A stretch of DNA of 37,510 nt from an uncultured Clavibacter sp. (GTDB lineage Bacteria > Actinomycetota > Actinomycetes > Nanopelagicales > Nanopelagicaceae): contig CAKZXY010000080.1 in the NCBI GenBank assembly GCA_937883945.1, forward strand, positions 1 to 37,510, written 5' to 3'. The position numbers and the translations under genes were made by a program. The notes under the pieces were generated by a model that worked only from the letters and a program-made list of their open reading frames with translations, ran no database searches and had not been told where the DNA came from. Shown piece after piece: positions 1 to 9,772 of this stretch; the first letter of the stretch is position 1; each line of letters opens with the position of its first letter.

Positions 1-644
1 TCTATCTGCTTCAAAGCTTGGCGAGCGTTAACAAGACTCGATTCACTACTTGCCGCTATTAACACCTTTGAAATTACCTCAGCTCTTTTAAGACCTTGAT
101 TACTTAATCTCACATTTCTCGATGAGAGAGCAAGGCCGCTGCTATCTCGAATAGTTGGGGCGGCAATTATTTGAATCTCAGGATGAAGCCTTGCTGCCAT
201 ATCTTTAATGAGAAAGAGTTGCTGGAAATCCTTCTCACCAAAAATTGCATACTTTGGCCTACTCAATTCAAAGAGGCGATGAACTACCGTTAATACTCCG
301 TCAAAGTGACCAGGGCGATGAACTCCTTCAAAGCTCTTTCCAATCTCACCTGATGAGAGCTTCTTTAATTCACCTGGGTAAATACTTTGATAACTTGGTC
401 GCCAGAGAATTGTTGCTCCTGCCTCTTTGGCTAATTCACCATCATGTTTAGGAGTAGTTGGATATTTTGCTAGATCGTCTTTATTTTCAAACTGGAGAGG
501 ATTAACAAATACCGAAACAACTACCTCATCCGTTAACTCGCGGGCGCGCTTGATTAATGATTGATGGCCAGCGTGAAGTGCTCCCATGGTGGGGACAAAT
601 GCACATGGGCTATTAAGGTCAGTAAGGAGGTCTACTTCTTTCAC
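1..644 (-). CDS. panC: pantothenate synthetase (pantoate--beta-alanine ligase), 3' part truncated by window edge
   Basis: Minus-strand translation reads VKEVDLLTDLNSPCAFVPTMGALHAGHQSLIKRAREL...VSVFVNPLQF..., with the PanC HxGH-type motif and later ...FGEKDFQQL...SSRN. Likely GTG start at 644. It is absent from the ORF track because it is open at the edge. Confidence 0.93.
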   Translation of the reverse strand, partial: MKEVDLLTDLNSPCAFVPTMGALHAGHQSLIKRARELTDEVVVSVFVNPLQFENKDDLAKYPTTPKHDGELAKEAGATILWRPSYQSIYPGELKKLSSGEIGKSFEGVHRPGHFDGVLTVVHRLFELSRPKYAIFGEKDFQQLFLIKDMAARLHPEIQIIAAPTIRDSSGLALSSRNVRLSNQGLKRAEVISKVLIAASSESSLVNARQALKQI

Positions 645-698
645 CGTATTTACAGCTCCAGTCCGTTAGTGGTACCAGGCAATGGCAAGTCTACCCCG

Positions 699-1148
699 CT
701 AAATCAGGGCTGCCAAAAGCTCTTTAACCGCTCCAAAACCAGTTAATTGCGCCTCTGGATCTATCTCTAACCAAGGCTGCAAAACAAACTCCCGCTCATA
801 AGCCCTTGGATGAGGAAGAGTTAAATTCTGGCTATTAATAACCATTCCTTGAAAATCAATAATATCTAGATCTATTGAGCGAGCAGCGTTAACAGTGCTT
901 CGCTTTCTTCCAAGGCGCTCCTCAATATCTAGTAGCTCCTTCATTAATTGCTCTGCTTCTAACTTAGTTTCGCCAATTAATACTGCATTTATATAGTTAG
1001 GTTGGTCTTCGCTAACTTTAAAAGGCTTGGTTTCATAGAAGGAAGATATCACTTCAATAACTATTACTTCTCTAAGCTTCTCTATCGCTTCTTCTAATTG
1101 CGCTCGAGGATTTCCAAGATTTGCACCGAGTGCAATAACTACTCTCAT
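699..1148 (-). CDS. folK: 2-amino-4-hydroxy-6-hydroxymethyldihydropteridine pyrophosphokinase
   Basis: MRVVIALGANLGNP..., ...RSIDLDIIDFQG..., LPHPRAYEREFVLQPWLEIDP: classic HPPK motifs. Confidence 0.95.
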   Translation of the reverse strand: MRVVIALGANLGNPRAQLEEAIEKLREVIVIEVISSFYETKPFKVSEDQPNYINAVLIGETKLEAEQLMKELLDIEERLGRKRSTVNAARSIDLDIIDFQGMVINSQNLTLPHPRAYEREFVLQPWLEIDPEAQLTGFGAVKELLAALI

Positions 1149-1507
1149 CGCTTTACTTTTATGCTCACCGAGACATCTGTAAAGCTAACTTCTATCGGGG
1201 CTTTAGGTTTATGAACCGTCACTTTTATCTCATCTATCTCCTTGAATGAATCCAAGGCCTTAATACCAATTCGGTGAGCGAGGCTTTCAATGAGATTAAC
1301 AGCAGGACCAGTGATTTCGTTATGAATCAAAATAGCTAGGGCGTTGTAGTCAACGCTCTTTTTTATATCATCGCTCTTTCCTGCCTTAGATAAATCCAGC
1401 TCTACCTCTACATCAACAATAAAGAGTTGTCCGTTTTTCCTCTCATCTTCCAAAAGGCCGTGATAGCCATGAGCTTGTATGCCTTTAATTGATATCTTGT
1501 CGCTCAT
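1145..1507 (-). CDS. folB: dihydroneopterin aldolase
   Basis: IKGIQAHGYHGLLEDERKNGQLFIVDVEVELDL...; position in the fol operon. Confidence 0.93.
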   Translation of the reverse strand: MSDKISIKGIQAHGYHGLLEDERKNGQLFIVDVEVELDLSKAGKSDDIKKSVDYNALAILIHNEITGPAVNLIESLAHRIGIKALDSFKEIDEIKVTVHKPKAPIEVSFTDVSVSIKVKR

Positions 1508-2313
1508 GTTGAAACTCTACCTTTAGTAAATGAGTTAACAGTTGCAATGGCATCTTTATGAGGCTTAACCGAATGGGTGCGAACAGCCCAAATGTTCTGC
1601 TTTGCCACCATTGCAGTTATCGCAATTGAAGCTGCTTCTCGATCTTCAGTATTACTTGAGCCAGTTAGTTCTCCTAAGAAACGCTTTCTTGAGGCTCCAA
1701 TTAGTATCGGATAGCCCAGAAGTGCAAGTCGATCAAGGTTTCTCAATAACTCCCAATTGTGCTCAGCTAACTTTGAAAAGCCGATACCTGGATCAATTAT
1801 TAATTGATCAGGATTAACTCCTGCTGCAATCGCTGATTCCACTCTATTTTCTAGCTCTTCTCTTACTTCCTTAACTACATCAGCGTATTTGGCATGCTCT
1901 TGCATATTCTTTGAGTGAGCTCTCCAGTGCATTGCTATATATTGGACTTTAGGATTTTCAGCAATTACTTTATACATCTTCTCATCAGCAAGGCCGCCAC
2001 TAACATCATTAACATATTCCACGCCTAATTTGATTGCCTCTTTAGCAATACTTGATCGAGTGGTATCAATTGAGAGAGCGACCTCTTTTTTTACTAACTC
2101 AATTATTACTGGAATAACTCGACTTCTCTCTTCATCTTCACTAATTCTCTCTGCTCCAGGTTTTGTTGATTCCCCGCCAATATCAATTATGTCTACTCCT
2201 TCAGCAATCATTTCATCTGCTCGCCTTAGAGCATCTTCAATTCTGAAATGCTTGCCACCGTCAGCAAAGGAATCAGGAGTTGTATTTAAGATTCCCATTA
2301 CTAAAGTGCTCAT
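1504..2313 (-). CDS. folP: dihydropteroate synthase
   Basis: MGILNTTPDSFADGG, DIGGESTKPGA, DPGIGFSK, GASRKRFLGEL. Confidence 0.97.
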   Translation of the reverse strand: MSTLVMGILNTTPDSFADGGKHFRIEDALRRADEMIAEGVDIIDIGGESTKPGAERISEDEERSRVIPVIIELVKKEVALSIDTTRSSIAKEAIKLGVEYVNDVSGGLADEKMYKVIAENPKVQYIAMHWRAHSKNMQEHAKYADVVKEVREELENRVESAIAAGVNPDQLIIDPGIGFSKLAEHNWELLRNLDRLALLGYPILIGASRKRFLGELTGSSNTEDREAASIAITAMVAKQNIWAVRTHSVKPHKDAIATVNSFTKGRVST

Positions 2314-2315
2314 TA

Positions 2316-2888
2316 TTATTTACCAGTAATTAAACTCATTGCCTCAGCTCTAGTTGCTGGATCTCTTAACATCCCGCGAACAGCGCTAGTAACAGTTCTT
2401 GCTTGCGACTTTCTAACTCCGCGCATTGACATACAGAGATGCTCACAATCAATAATTACAATCACCCCACCTGGTTGAAGAATTTCAACCATAGAATCTG
2501 CAATTTGAGTTGTTAGCCTCTCTTGGACCTGAGGACGTCTGGCATAGAGATCTACAAGTCTGGCTAGCTTGGATAGCCCGGTTACTTTTCCTGATTCTCC
2601 TGGGATATAACCAATATGGGCGACACCAAAGAAAGGCGTTAGATGATGCTCGCAATGTGAGTAAACCTCAATATCTTTAACGATTATCAGCTCTTCATGG
2701 CCTAAATCAAAGGTGGTAGTTAAAACATCTTTTGGATCTTGATAGAGGCCTTGGAAGTTTTCTTTTAGTGCTCTTGCTACTCGTTTTGGAGTATCACGTA
2801 GCCCCTCGCGTTCAAGGTCCTCGCCAAGTGCTGCAAGTAGCTCGCTTATCGCTCGCTCAGCTCTATCCTGATCAAAGGATTTACTCAT
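2316..2888 (-). CDS. folE: GTP cyclohydrolase I
   Basis: [24 protein letters not shown]...[23 protein letters not shown]...[12 protein letters not shown]. Confidence 0.97.
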   Translation of the reverse strand: MSKSFDQDRAERAISELLAALGEDLEREGLRDTPKRVARALKENFQGLYQDPKDVLTTTFDLGHEELIIVKDIEVYSHCEHHLTPFFGVAHIGYIPGESGKVTGLSKLARLVDLYARRPQVQERLTTQIADSMVEILQPGGVIVIIDCEHLCMSMRGVRKSQARTVTSAVRGMLRDPATRAEAMSLITGK

Positions 2889-2892
2889 CTAA

Positions 2893-4920
2893 CTAAGCTT
2901 CTTTCGAAGGTGGCTTTTTCTTTCGCTTAACGCCTTCTTCGCTCTTGCTACTTACTCTTGCTTTAATTGCAACTGGCGGAATGCGAGAGGGAATACGAGA
3001 GGCAGATCCAGTCCATGCTGGACGCTTAGGTCTTGATGCCACATGTTTAAAGATTGCGGCAATCTCTTCCTTCTGCAGTGTTTCTTTCTCCAATAGCTCT
3101 TCAACTAAGGCATCAAGGATTGAGCGATTTTCAATTAATATTTCATAAGCCTCTTCATGAGCTTGGCCTATTAGGGCTTTAATCTCTTGATCAATAGTTG
3201 CTGCTAAATCCTCTGAATAATCTCTTTGATGTCCGTAATCTCTTCCCATAAATGGAGCAGCATCACTACTTCCTAACTTAATTGCACCTAGCTTCTCAGT
3301 CATGCCATATTGAGTAACCATTGCGCGAGCAAGAGCAGTTGCTTTCTCAATATCGTTAGATGCTCCTGTTGTTGGATCATGGAAAACTAATTCCTCTGCA
3401 GCTCTTCCACCCATTGTGTATGCAAGTTGATCAAGCATCTGATTTCTTGTGGTGGAGTATTTATCTTCATCAGGTAAGACCATGGTGTATCCAAGTGCTC
3501 GCCCTCTTGGCAAAATTGTTATCTTGTGAACTGGATCGGTGTGAGGAAGTGCGTGAGCAACTAGCGCATGGCCACCTTCATGATAGGCAGTGACTCTGCG
3601 CTCCTCCTCGCTCATAAGCCTTGATTTACGCTGCGGTCCAGCCATCACACGATCAATGGCTTCATCGACATCAGTTGATGTAATTACCTTGCGGTTTTCT
3701 CTAGCAGTTAAAAGAGCTGCTTCATTTAAAACATTTGCTAGATCTGCTCCAGTAAATCCTGGAGTCCTTCGAGCTATCGCCAAAAGATCAAGGCTCTTTT
3801 CTAGAGGCTTATTCTTAGAGTGAACTTTAATTATTGCCTCGCGCCCTTTTACATCTGGGCGGTCCACACCAATTTGGCGATCAAATCTTCCGGGGCGAAG
3901 TAGCGCTGGATCTAAAATATCTGGACGATTTGTTGCTGCAATCAGGATTACCTGTTCATGTGCTTCAAAGCCATCCATCTCAACTAGCAATTGATTTAAA
4001 GTCTGTTCGCGTTCATCATGGCCGCCGCCCATTCCTGCGCCGCGATGACGACCAACTGCATCAATCTCATCAACAAAGATAATTGCAGGAGCATTTGCCT
4101 TTGCTTGAGTAAATAGATCTCTCACGCGAGCAGCTCCCACGCCAACAAACATTTCAACGAAGTCAGAACCTGAGATGGAATAGAAAGGAACTTTTGCCTC
4201 TCCTGCCACTGCTCTTGCAAGAAGAGTCTTTCCAGTTCCTGGAGGGCCAAAAAGGAGAATGCCTTTAGGAATTTTTGCTCCAATTTCTAGATACTTCTTT
4301 GGCTCTGCTAGAAAATCTTTAATCTCCCGAAACTCCTCAATTGCCTCATCAGCTCCTGCAACATCAGCAAAGGTAGTTTGTGGGACTTCGTTGTCATGAA
4401 GCTTTGCCTTGGAGCGACCAAAGGAAAATACTTTTGATCCTCCTTGTGATCGGCTCAAGAAGAAGAGGAGTAAAAACGCTAGAAGAAGTATTGGGCCTAA
4501 GGTAAAGAGGATCGAGACAAGAATGTTGACCTTGGGAACAGTTACATCCCACTCTTTTGCAGGCTGATTTGCAGTTAAAAGACTAACAATTATTGGCTCT
4601 TGCCCTGTGACATAAGAAGCCTCGACCTTGGTAGCTCCATTTATTGCCACTCCAGGTTTAAGAACTAATTGAATCTTTTGATCTCGGTCAACGATATTGG
4701 CAGATTCCACATCGCCTCTTGTAATTGCTGCCATAGCCTTTGAGGTATCAATCTTTGTAAATTGATTACTGCCAGATGAAATCTGACCAAAGATTGTTAC
4801 GCCAACAATTGCAATTAAAATCCAAAATAAGGGGCGCTTGAGTATTTTCTGAGGCGCTGGCTTCTTGCCAGATTTCGCAGGAAGCTTAGGAGGTTTTACT
4901 TTTACTTTCTTATCGGCCAT
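2893..4920 (-). CDS. ftsH: ATP-dependent zinc metalloprotease FtsH
   Basis: Walker [15 protein letters not shown] region, HEGGH zinc motif, N-terminal TM segments. Confidence 0.97.
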   Translation of the reverse strand: MADKKVKVKPPKLPAKSGKKPAPQKILKRPLFWILIAIVGVTIFGQISSGSNQFTKIDTSKAMAAITRGDVESANIVDRDQKIQLVLKPGVAINGATKVEASYVTGQEPIIVSLLTANQPAKEWDVTVPKVNILVSILFTLGPILLLAFLLLFFLSRSQGGSKVFSFGRSKAKLHDNEVPQTTFADVAGADEAIEEFREIKDFLAEPKKYLEIGAKIPKGILLFGPPGTGKTLLARAVAGEAKVPFYSISGSDFVEMFVGVGAARVRDLFTQAKANAPAIIFVDEIDAVGRHRGAGMGGGHDEREQTLNQLLVEMDGFEAHEQVILIAATNRPDILDPALLRPGRFDRQIGVDRPDVKGREAIIKVHSKNKPLEKSLDLLAIARRTPGFTGADLANVLNEAALLTARENRKVITSTDVDEAIDRVMAGPQRKSRLMSEEERRVTAYHEGGHALVAHALPHTDPVHKITILPRGRALGYTMVLPDEDKYSTTRNQMLDQLAYTMGGRAAEELVFHDPTTGASNDIEKATALARAMVTQYGMTEKLGAIKLGSSDAAPFMGRDYGHQRDYSEDLAATIDQEIKALIGQAHEEAYEILIENRSILDALVEELLEKETLQKEEIAAIFKHVASRPKRPAWTGSASRIPSRIPPVAIKARVSSKSEEGVKRKKKPPSKEA

Positions 4921-4922
4921 GT

Positions 4923-5474
4923 TTACTCATACATATGCTTAGCAAGCACGGCAATAAAGGGAAGGTTTCTATACTTCTCATTGAAATCTAGTCCATAGCC
5001 AATGACAAAATCCTTTGGAATATCAAAGCCAACATACTTCACTGCAACTTCAACTTGAGCAGATTCTGGTTTTCTAAGAACAGTCATTATCTCAACGCTC
5101 TTTGCCCCGCGAGATTTAAGGTTTGCACTTAACCAATCAAGTGTTAGGCCAGTGTCAACAATATCTTCAACGATTAAAACATTTCTTCCCGTAATATCTT
5201 TATCCAAATCTTTCATAATTCTTACAACACCTGATGATTTTGTTCCAGAGCCATAGGATGAAACAGCCATCCAATCCATATCTAGGTGTCGATTGATATA
5301 TCGTGATAGGTCAGCCATAACCATCACTGCGCCTTTTAGTACGCCGATAAGTAATAGATCTTGATTTTTATAATCCGCTTCAATCTGGGCAGCTATCTCT
5401 TTTAAGCGAGCTTGTAATTGTTCATCAGTTACAACTACGCGTTCAATCTCGCCCTTGACTGATTCCAGATCCAC
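4923..5474 (-). CDS. hpt: hypoxanthine phosphoribosyltransferase
   Basis: LLIGVLKGAVMVMADLSR..., VLIVEDIVDTGLTLDWL (PRPP motif), VGFDIPKDFVIGYGLDFNEKYRNLPFI. Confidence 0.96.
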   Translation of the reverse strand: MDLESVKGEIERVVVTDEQLQARLKEIAAQIEADYKNQDLLLIGVLKGAVMVMADLSRYINRHLDMDWMAVSSYGSGTKSSGVVRIMKDLDKDITGRNVLIVEDIVDTGLTLDWLSANLKSRGAKSVEIMTVLRKPESAQVEVAVKYVGFDIPKDFVIGYGLDFNEKYRNLPFIAVLAKHMYE

Positions 5475-5499
5475 TCTTCGCCCTCTCGCCTCGTTTTAA

Positions 5500-6477
5500 C
5501 TATTCCTGCCCACTGCTTTTAGAGAGCGAAAGTCTGCCCGAAATTCGAGCCACGGTCACACCACCAGGAAGTGAGATAGCCCCTTGCCCCTTCCAGGCTG
5601 TGATGAGGGACTCAACAGGCTCAATATGCTCTGCTGAAAGTGAGCCCTGCGGGGCTCCAGCTAGATAGATAGCTCTTCTTAAGATTCTAGTTCTAATGGC
5701 CCGGGGCTGTGATTCAAGCTTTGAGATATCTAGCGATGCTGGATCTAACTTAGAAAAAATCTCATCACTTAATGAATCAAGCGCGTCGGCATCATCTCGG
5801 AGCAACTTGGCAGATCTTGCAAGGGCATCACTAATACCGGGGCCAATCTCCTTCTCCATTGTTGGCAGAACTACTTCGCGAACTCTCACTCTTGTAAATT
5901 CCATTGATTGATTATGAGGATCTTGCCAGAACTTAATTCCAGCTTCTGCACATGCTGCCTCTGTCTGCGCTCTAGTAATTGCAAGAAGCGGTCTGCGATA
6001 GCGATCAGCTCGTGCTGCCATTCCAGATAGTGAGCGAGATCCAGATCCTCGCGCAAGACCAAGCAGTACTGTCTCTGCCTGATCATCTCTGGTATGTCCT
6101 AGAAAAATAGCAACTGCATTATGAGAGTTAGCCACATCGCTTAAAGCTTGATAGCGAGCTCTTCTTGCTGATGCCTCTAGGCCATCAGTGATTTCAACAG
6201 TAACTCGTCTGATCTCAATATTTTCATAACCGATTTTTGTAAGCGTTCGCTTTGTTTCATGGGTGACATCTGCTGAATTTTTCTGTAAGCCATGATCGAT
6301 AATTAGAGCAATTACTTTAATTGATTTTGCTTTGCACTCTAATAACAGAGCTACGGCAAGAGCTGAAGAATCTGCTCCGCCAGAGGCAGCAACTAGGACG
6401 CTATCGCCTGCAGCAATGTCTTCTAATTCAGATCTAACAGCAAGGCGGATCTGATAGAGCGGGGTGGTTTCGGCCAT
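5500..6477 (-). CDS. tilS: tRNA(Ile)-lysidine synthase
   Basis: SGGADSSALAVAL PP-loop; GHTRDDQAETVLLGLARGSG. The ORF extends to 6513 but MAETTPLYQIRLAVR (start 6477) is the more likely N-terminus. Conserved position next to hpt-ftsH. Confidence 0.93.
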   Translation of the reverse strand: MAETTPLYQIRLAVRSELEDIAAGDSVLVAASGGADSSALAVALLLECKAKSIKVIALIIDHGLQKNSADVTHETKRTLTKIGYENIEIRRVTVEITDGLEASARRARYQALSDVANSHNAVAIFLGHTRDDQAETVLLGLARGSGSRSLSGMAARADRYRRPLLAITRAQTEAACAEAGIKFWQDPHNQSMEFTRVRVREVVLPTMEKEIGPGISDALARSAKLLRDDADALDSLSDEIFSKLDPASLDISKLESQPRAIRTRILRRAIYLAGAPQGSLSAEHIEPVESLITAWKGQGAISLPGGVTVARISGRLSLSKSSGQE

Positions 6478-6496
6478 GAGGCTAAGGGTAATCGCC

Positions 6497-7705
6497 CTAG
6501 ACCCGGCCTCCATATGGCATTAATCCCTTAACGCTATAAATATTGGAGAAAAGCAGGCCTGTCTTTGTGGAATTTGCCTCCCACATCATTCCGTTTCCAG
6601 CATAAATACTGATGTGATGAATGGTGTTTACCGTTCCTTTATAGGAGTAGAAAAGTAGGTCACCCGGTTCTAACTGACTTAATGGAACATGTTTGGTGTA
6701 ACTGAAATAAAGAGATGAATTGAGACGATCCCAATTTGGCCAGCCAAGTCCTGCTGCGCGATAAGCGGCATAAACTAAACCAGAGCAATCAAAAGTATTT
6801 GGACCTTCATCGCCCCATACATATGGTTTTCTGGCTAGCACTTGCTTCTTGGCAAAAGCCACAGCAACTTCTCGCATCTCTGGAGTGGAGCGAGATGTGC
6901 TCCGTCCTTTAAATCCTGCATCAGGCCAGACTTTGGTATAGACATTTGTAGTAGTTGCAATATTTGCATTTGCTTCTTCTAATAAAGCAAGTTGTCTCTG
7001 TTGTTCAAGAGTTACGCGTGTCTTTCTTGCTGCATTGAGCTCTTTTAATACCTGATCTTGAATCTTTTGAAGTTTATCCACTTCTTTTTGCTGAGCATTT
7101 CTAGCCGCATCTGCCTCAATTTTGGTCTCTTCCACTTTTTTAGTTGCTACCTCTTGCGCTGCTTTGGCGTAATCAGCTGCTTTCTTTGCTTTTGCAGCTG
7201 CTTCCTCTGCTGCCTTAAATCTAAATAGAGCTTGGGTGTTTTGATTTCCTAAGGTGTCAAGAGTTGAAAGGCGATCCATTAAATCTTGTGGTCCATCAGA
7301 GTGAAGTACTGCGTTTAAATCAGTAAATCCACCCCCCATGATGTAGGCATTGGTGGCAAGACGTCCAATGGAATCATGCGCAGCTTTAACTTCACTCACC
7401 GCAACGCTATAAGCGGCTGCAGCAGATTGAGCTTCTTTAGTTGCAATTGCTAGCTCTCTCTTTGCTGCTTCATATTTAGCTCTGGCTGCATTGGCAACTG
7501 CTGTTAATTGTTTTAAAGTTAAATTTGCTTTACTTAATTTGGCAGCAGCAGCATCTGCAATCTTCTTTTTCTCTGCTTCAGCTTTCTTTGCAGCTTCGAT
7601 CTGAGCAATAGTTGGCTTGGGAGTTTTGCCATAGGCAGGGCTATGGGCAATCAGAAGTAAAAAGGAGGTGGAGAGCGCTATTAAGCGGGCGCGTTTAGAT
7701 TTCAA
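6497..7705 (-). CDS. secreted NlpC/P60 peptidoglycan endopeptidase with N-terminal coiled coil (RipC-like)
   Basis: Signal peptide; Ala/Lys-rich coiled coil; C-terminal NTFDCSGLVYAAYRAAG...DLLFYSYKGTVNTIHHISIYAG. TTG start with AGGGAG Shine-Dalgarno-like sequence upstream. Confidence 0.9.
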   Translation of the reverse strand: MKSKRARLIALSTSFLLLIAHSPAYGKTPKPTIAQIEAAKKAEAEKKKIADAAAAKLSKANLTLKQLTAVANAARAKYEAAKRELAIATKEAQSAAAAYSVAVSEVKAAHDSIGRLATNAYIMGGGFTDLNAVLHSDGPQDLMDRLSTLDTLGNQNTQALFRFKAAEEAAAKAKKAADYAKAAQEVATKKVEETKIEADAARNAQQKEVDKLQKIQDQVLKELNAARKTRVTLEQQRQLALLEEANANIATTTNVYTKVWPDAGFKGRSTSRSTPEMREVAVAFAKKQVLARKPYVWGDEGPNTFDCSGLVYAAYRAAGLGWPNWDRLNSSLYFSYTKHVPLSQLEPGDLLFYSYKGTVNTIHHISIYAGNGMMWEANSTKTGLLFSNIYSVKGLMPYGGRV

Positions 7706-7796
7706 TTCGTGGCTCCCTGGGGATTGGGGGTCAGTTGCTTGAGTGAAAGGATAAAGGCCAAGGCTGAGAAATGCAGGTGGAAAGTAGGTGTGTCAG

Positions 7797-8654
7797 TTAA
7801 AAAGTGATGAATATTGCAGCAACTAGAAGGATGGAATAAAGGCTTAAGTAGGTAATTGAGCCATGAAATATCTTTGCTGCAGACTTTTCGATCTGCGAGC
7901 TCTTAAGGCTAAACATCTGTATTGCAAAGAAAGTAGTAAGGGCGGTATTTGCAATATAACTCCAGGCTGGCAAGGCTGCTGAATAAAGCGTTAGGTATGA
8001 AGTGGCAAACATTGCAATGGTATGAAACCACATCTGCTGTTCAACTTTGGCAATTGGGGCAACTACTGGAAGCATCGGAATTCCTGCTGCTTCGTAATCA
8101 TCTTTATATTTAATAGCTAAGGCCCAGAAGTGGGGCGGAGTCCAAAAGAAGATAACCATAAAGAATAGAAAAGCGGTGCTATTAAGAGAATTGGCAACTG
8201 CTGCCCACCCGATTAAAACTGGCATACAGCCTGCAATCCCACCCCAGACAATATTCTGGGAAGTGCGCCGCTTAAGACCTACGGTATAGCCAAATACATA
8301 AAAGGTGATTGCGCCAATGGTTAGCGCTGTTGCTAAAGGATTGGTAAAGATCCAAAAGATAGAGAGAGATAGGACAGTTAGGGCGGTTGCAAAGGCAAAG
8401 GCTTGATTCTCGCTAACCTCTTTATTCACAATCGGACGTTTAGATGTTCTATCCATTAATTGATCAATATCAGATTCAATTATCATATTAAAGGCATTAG
8501 CAGCGCCGGCTGCCAAAGTTCCACCAAGTAGTGTTGCAAGAGAAATTCCAAGTGGCGGAACACCATCTGCTGCTAGAAAGAGCGCAGGTAGGGTAGTTAC
8601 TAGCAACAATTCCACTACGCGCAATTTCATTAACGCGATATATGGTGAAATCAT
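7797..8654 (-). CDS. ctaB: protoheme IX farnesyltransferase (heme O synthase)
   Basis: UbiA family: NMIIESDIDQLMDRTSKRPIV and TPPHFWALAIKYKDDYEAAGIPMLPVV. Confidence 0.95.
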   Translation of the reverse strand: MISPYIALMKLRVVELLLVTTLPALFLAADGVPPLGISLATLLGGTLAAGAANAFNMIIESDIDQLMDRTSKRPIVNKEVSENQAFAFATALTVLSLSIFWIFTNPLATALTIGAITFYVFGYTVGLKRRTSQNIVWGGIAGCMPVLIGWAAVANSLNSTAFLFFMVIFFWTPPHFWALAIKYKDDYEAAGIPMLPVVAPIAKVEQQMWFHTIAMFATSYLTLYSAALPAWSYIANTALTTFFAIQMFSLKSSQIEKSAAKIFHGSITYLSLYSILLVAAIFITF

Positions 8655-8683
8655 GTCTTGAGATTACCCTGTAGATTGCACTG
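8655..8683. promoter_or_regulatory. 29-bp divergent intergenic region with two putative leaderless promoters
   Basis: Plus strand: TAGATT(8672-8677)-gcactg-GTG(8684). Minus strand: TAATCT(8666-8661)-caagac-ATG(8654). Confidence 0.6.
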
Positions 8684-9772
8684 GTGCGTATCTACTTGGC
8701 GTGGGCTATATCTCTAAACCTTATATTTACCAGCGCAATTTCAGCTTCTGCAGAACCGCTATCTGAAAGCTTTAAGTTAAAACTGGAAGCCACTATTACT
8801 GGTGATATCTCCCCTAAATCGGTGCGCTCCTCCAATACTGGCTTTGTCTCTGCCCATAACATGATGTATCGCCATAGCGTGACAATTTATGATGCTCGAA
8901 GTCTTGAATTGGTGAAATCCATATCAGATCAGGTCAACCTTAAAGATCTTGGCATCAAAGGCTATTCTGGCCTTCATCGCGGTTCCCCAGTTGAAGGGGC
9001 ATTTTCACCAGATGGTAAATATTTATATGTAACAAATTATGCGATGTATGGCAAAGGCTTTAATAAAGAAGGCACTGATAACTGTAATCCGAGTGATAAC
9101 TATGACCGTTCATTTCTCTATCGCATCGATACTCAGTCATGGTCTATTGATGCCGCTTATAAGGTAGGGGTAGTTCCTAAAGTTGTTGAGGTTAGCCCAG
9201 ATAATAAATATGTCTTGGTGAGTAACTGGTGCTCCTACGATCTCTCCATAGTTTCGACAGAGCTAGGCAAAGTTGTGAAAACGATAAAAATCGGGGCATA
9301 CCCAAGAGGAATTACTATCTCTAATGACTCGCAATTTGCTTTTGTTGCCCAGATGGGAGGCTCAGTAGTTCATAAGATAAATCTTGTAAGTTTTGAAAAA
9401 GAGCTACTTAACGTGGGCTCAAATCCAAGGGCCTTAGTTCTCTCTCCTGACAATGCTTATCTATATGCCACCCTTAACTCTGCAGGACGCGTAATTGCCT
9501 TTGACTTATCTACTAATAAAGTTGTGGAATCAGTTAAGACGGGTTCTGCAGCGCGCAGCCTTGATATCTCAGCTGATGGCAGCGCACTATATGTAGTTAA
9601 TTACACCAGCAATACTTTGGCTAAGGTAAGAGTTAGTGATTTTAAGGTCTTGCAGAAAATTAAAGTCTGTAATAGACCAATCGGTGTAACTTATGAAGAA
9701 TTGCAAAAGAGGGTTTGGGTTGCTTGTTATGGTGGCTCAATTAAAGTCTTTAGTGATTCCCCATCACAATAG
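8684..9772 (+). CDS. secreted YVTN/NHL-type beta-propeller repeat protein
   Basis: Signal peptide, then repeated blades such as FSPDGKYLYVTNY, VSPDNKYVLVSNW, LSPDNAYLYATLNSAGRV, SADGSALYVVNYTSNTL. Confidence 0.85.
   Translation: MRIYLAWAISLNLIFTSAISASAEPLSESFKLKLEATITGDISPKSVRSSNTGFVSAHNMMYRHSVTIYDARSLELVKSISDQVNLKDLGIKGYSGLHRGSPVEGAFSPDGKYLYVTNYAMYGKGFNKEGTDNCNPSDNYDRSFLYRIDTQSWSIDAAYKVGVVPKVVEVSPDNKYVLVSNWCSYDLSIVSTELGKVVKTIKIGAYPRGITISNDSQFAFVAQMGGSVVHKINLVSFEKELLNVGSNPRALVLSPDNAYLYATLNSAGRVIAFDLSTNKVVESVKTGSAARSLDISADGSALYVVNYTSNTLAKVRVSDFKVLQKIKVCNRPIGVTYEELQKRVWVACYGGSIKVFSDSPSQ

Noticed and set aside
245-746. Plus-strand ORFs 245-451 and 561-746
   Set aside because: They lie antisense to panC and the end of folK, whose minus-strand translations show clear family motifs.
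2945-4082. Several plus-strand ORFs antisense to ftsH
   Set aside because: Composition looks like mirrored codon bias of a conserved gene; no motifs or start signals of their own.
7706-7796. Possible riboswitch (c-di-AMP type) upstream of the NlpC/P60 gene
   Set aside because: Such elements occur before peptidoglycan hydrolases in actinobacteria, but this leader is short and no conserved core could be recognised; a plain TATCCT promoter plus SD is sufficient.
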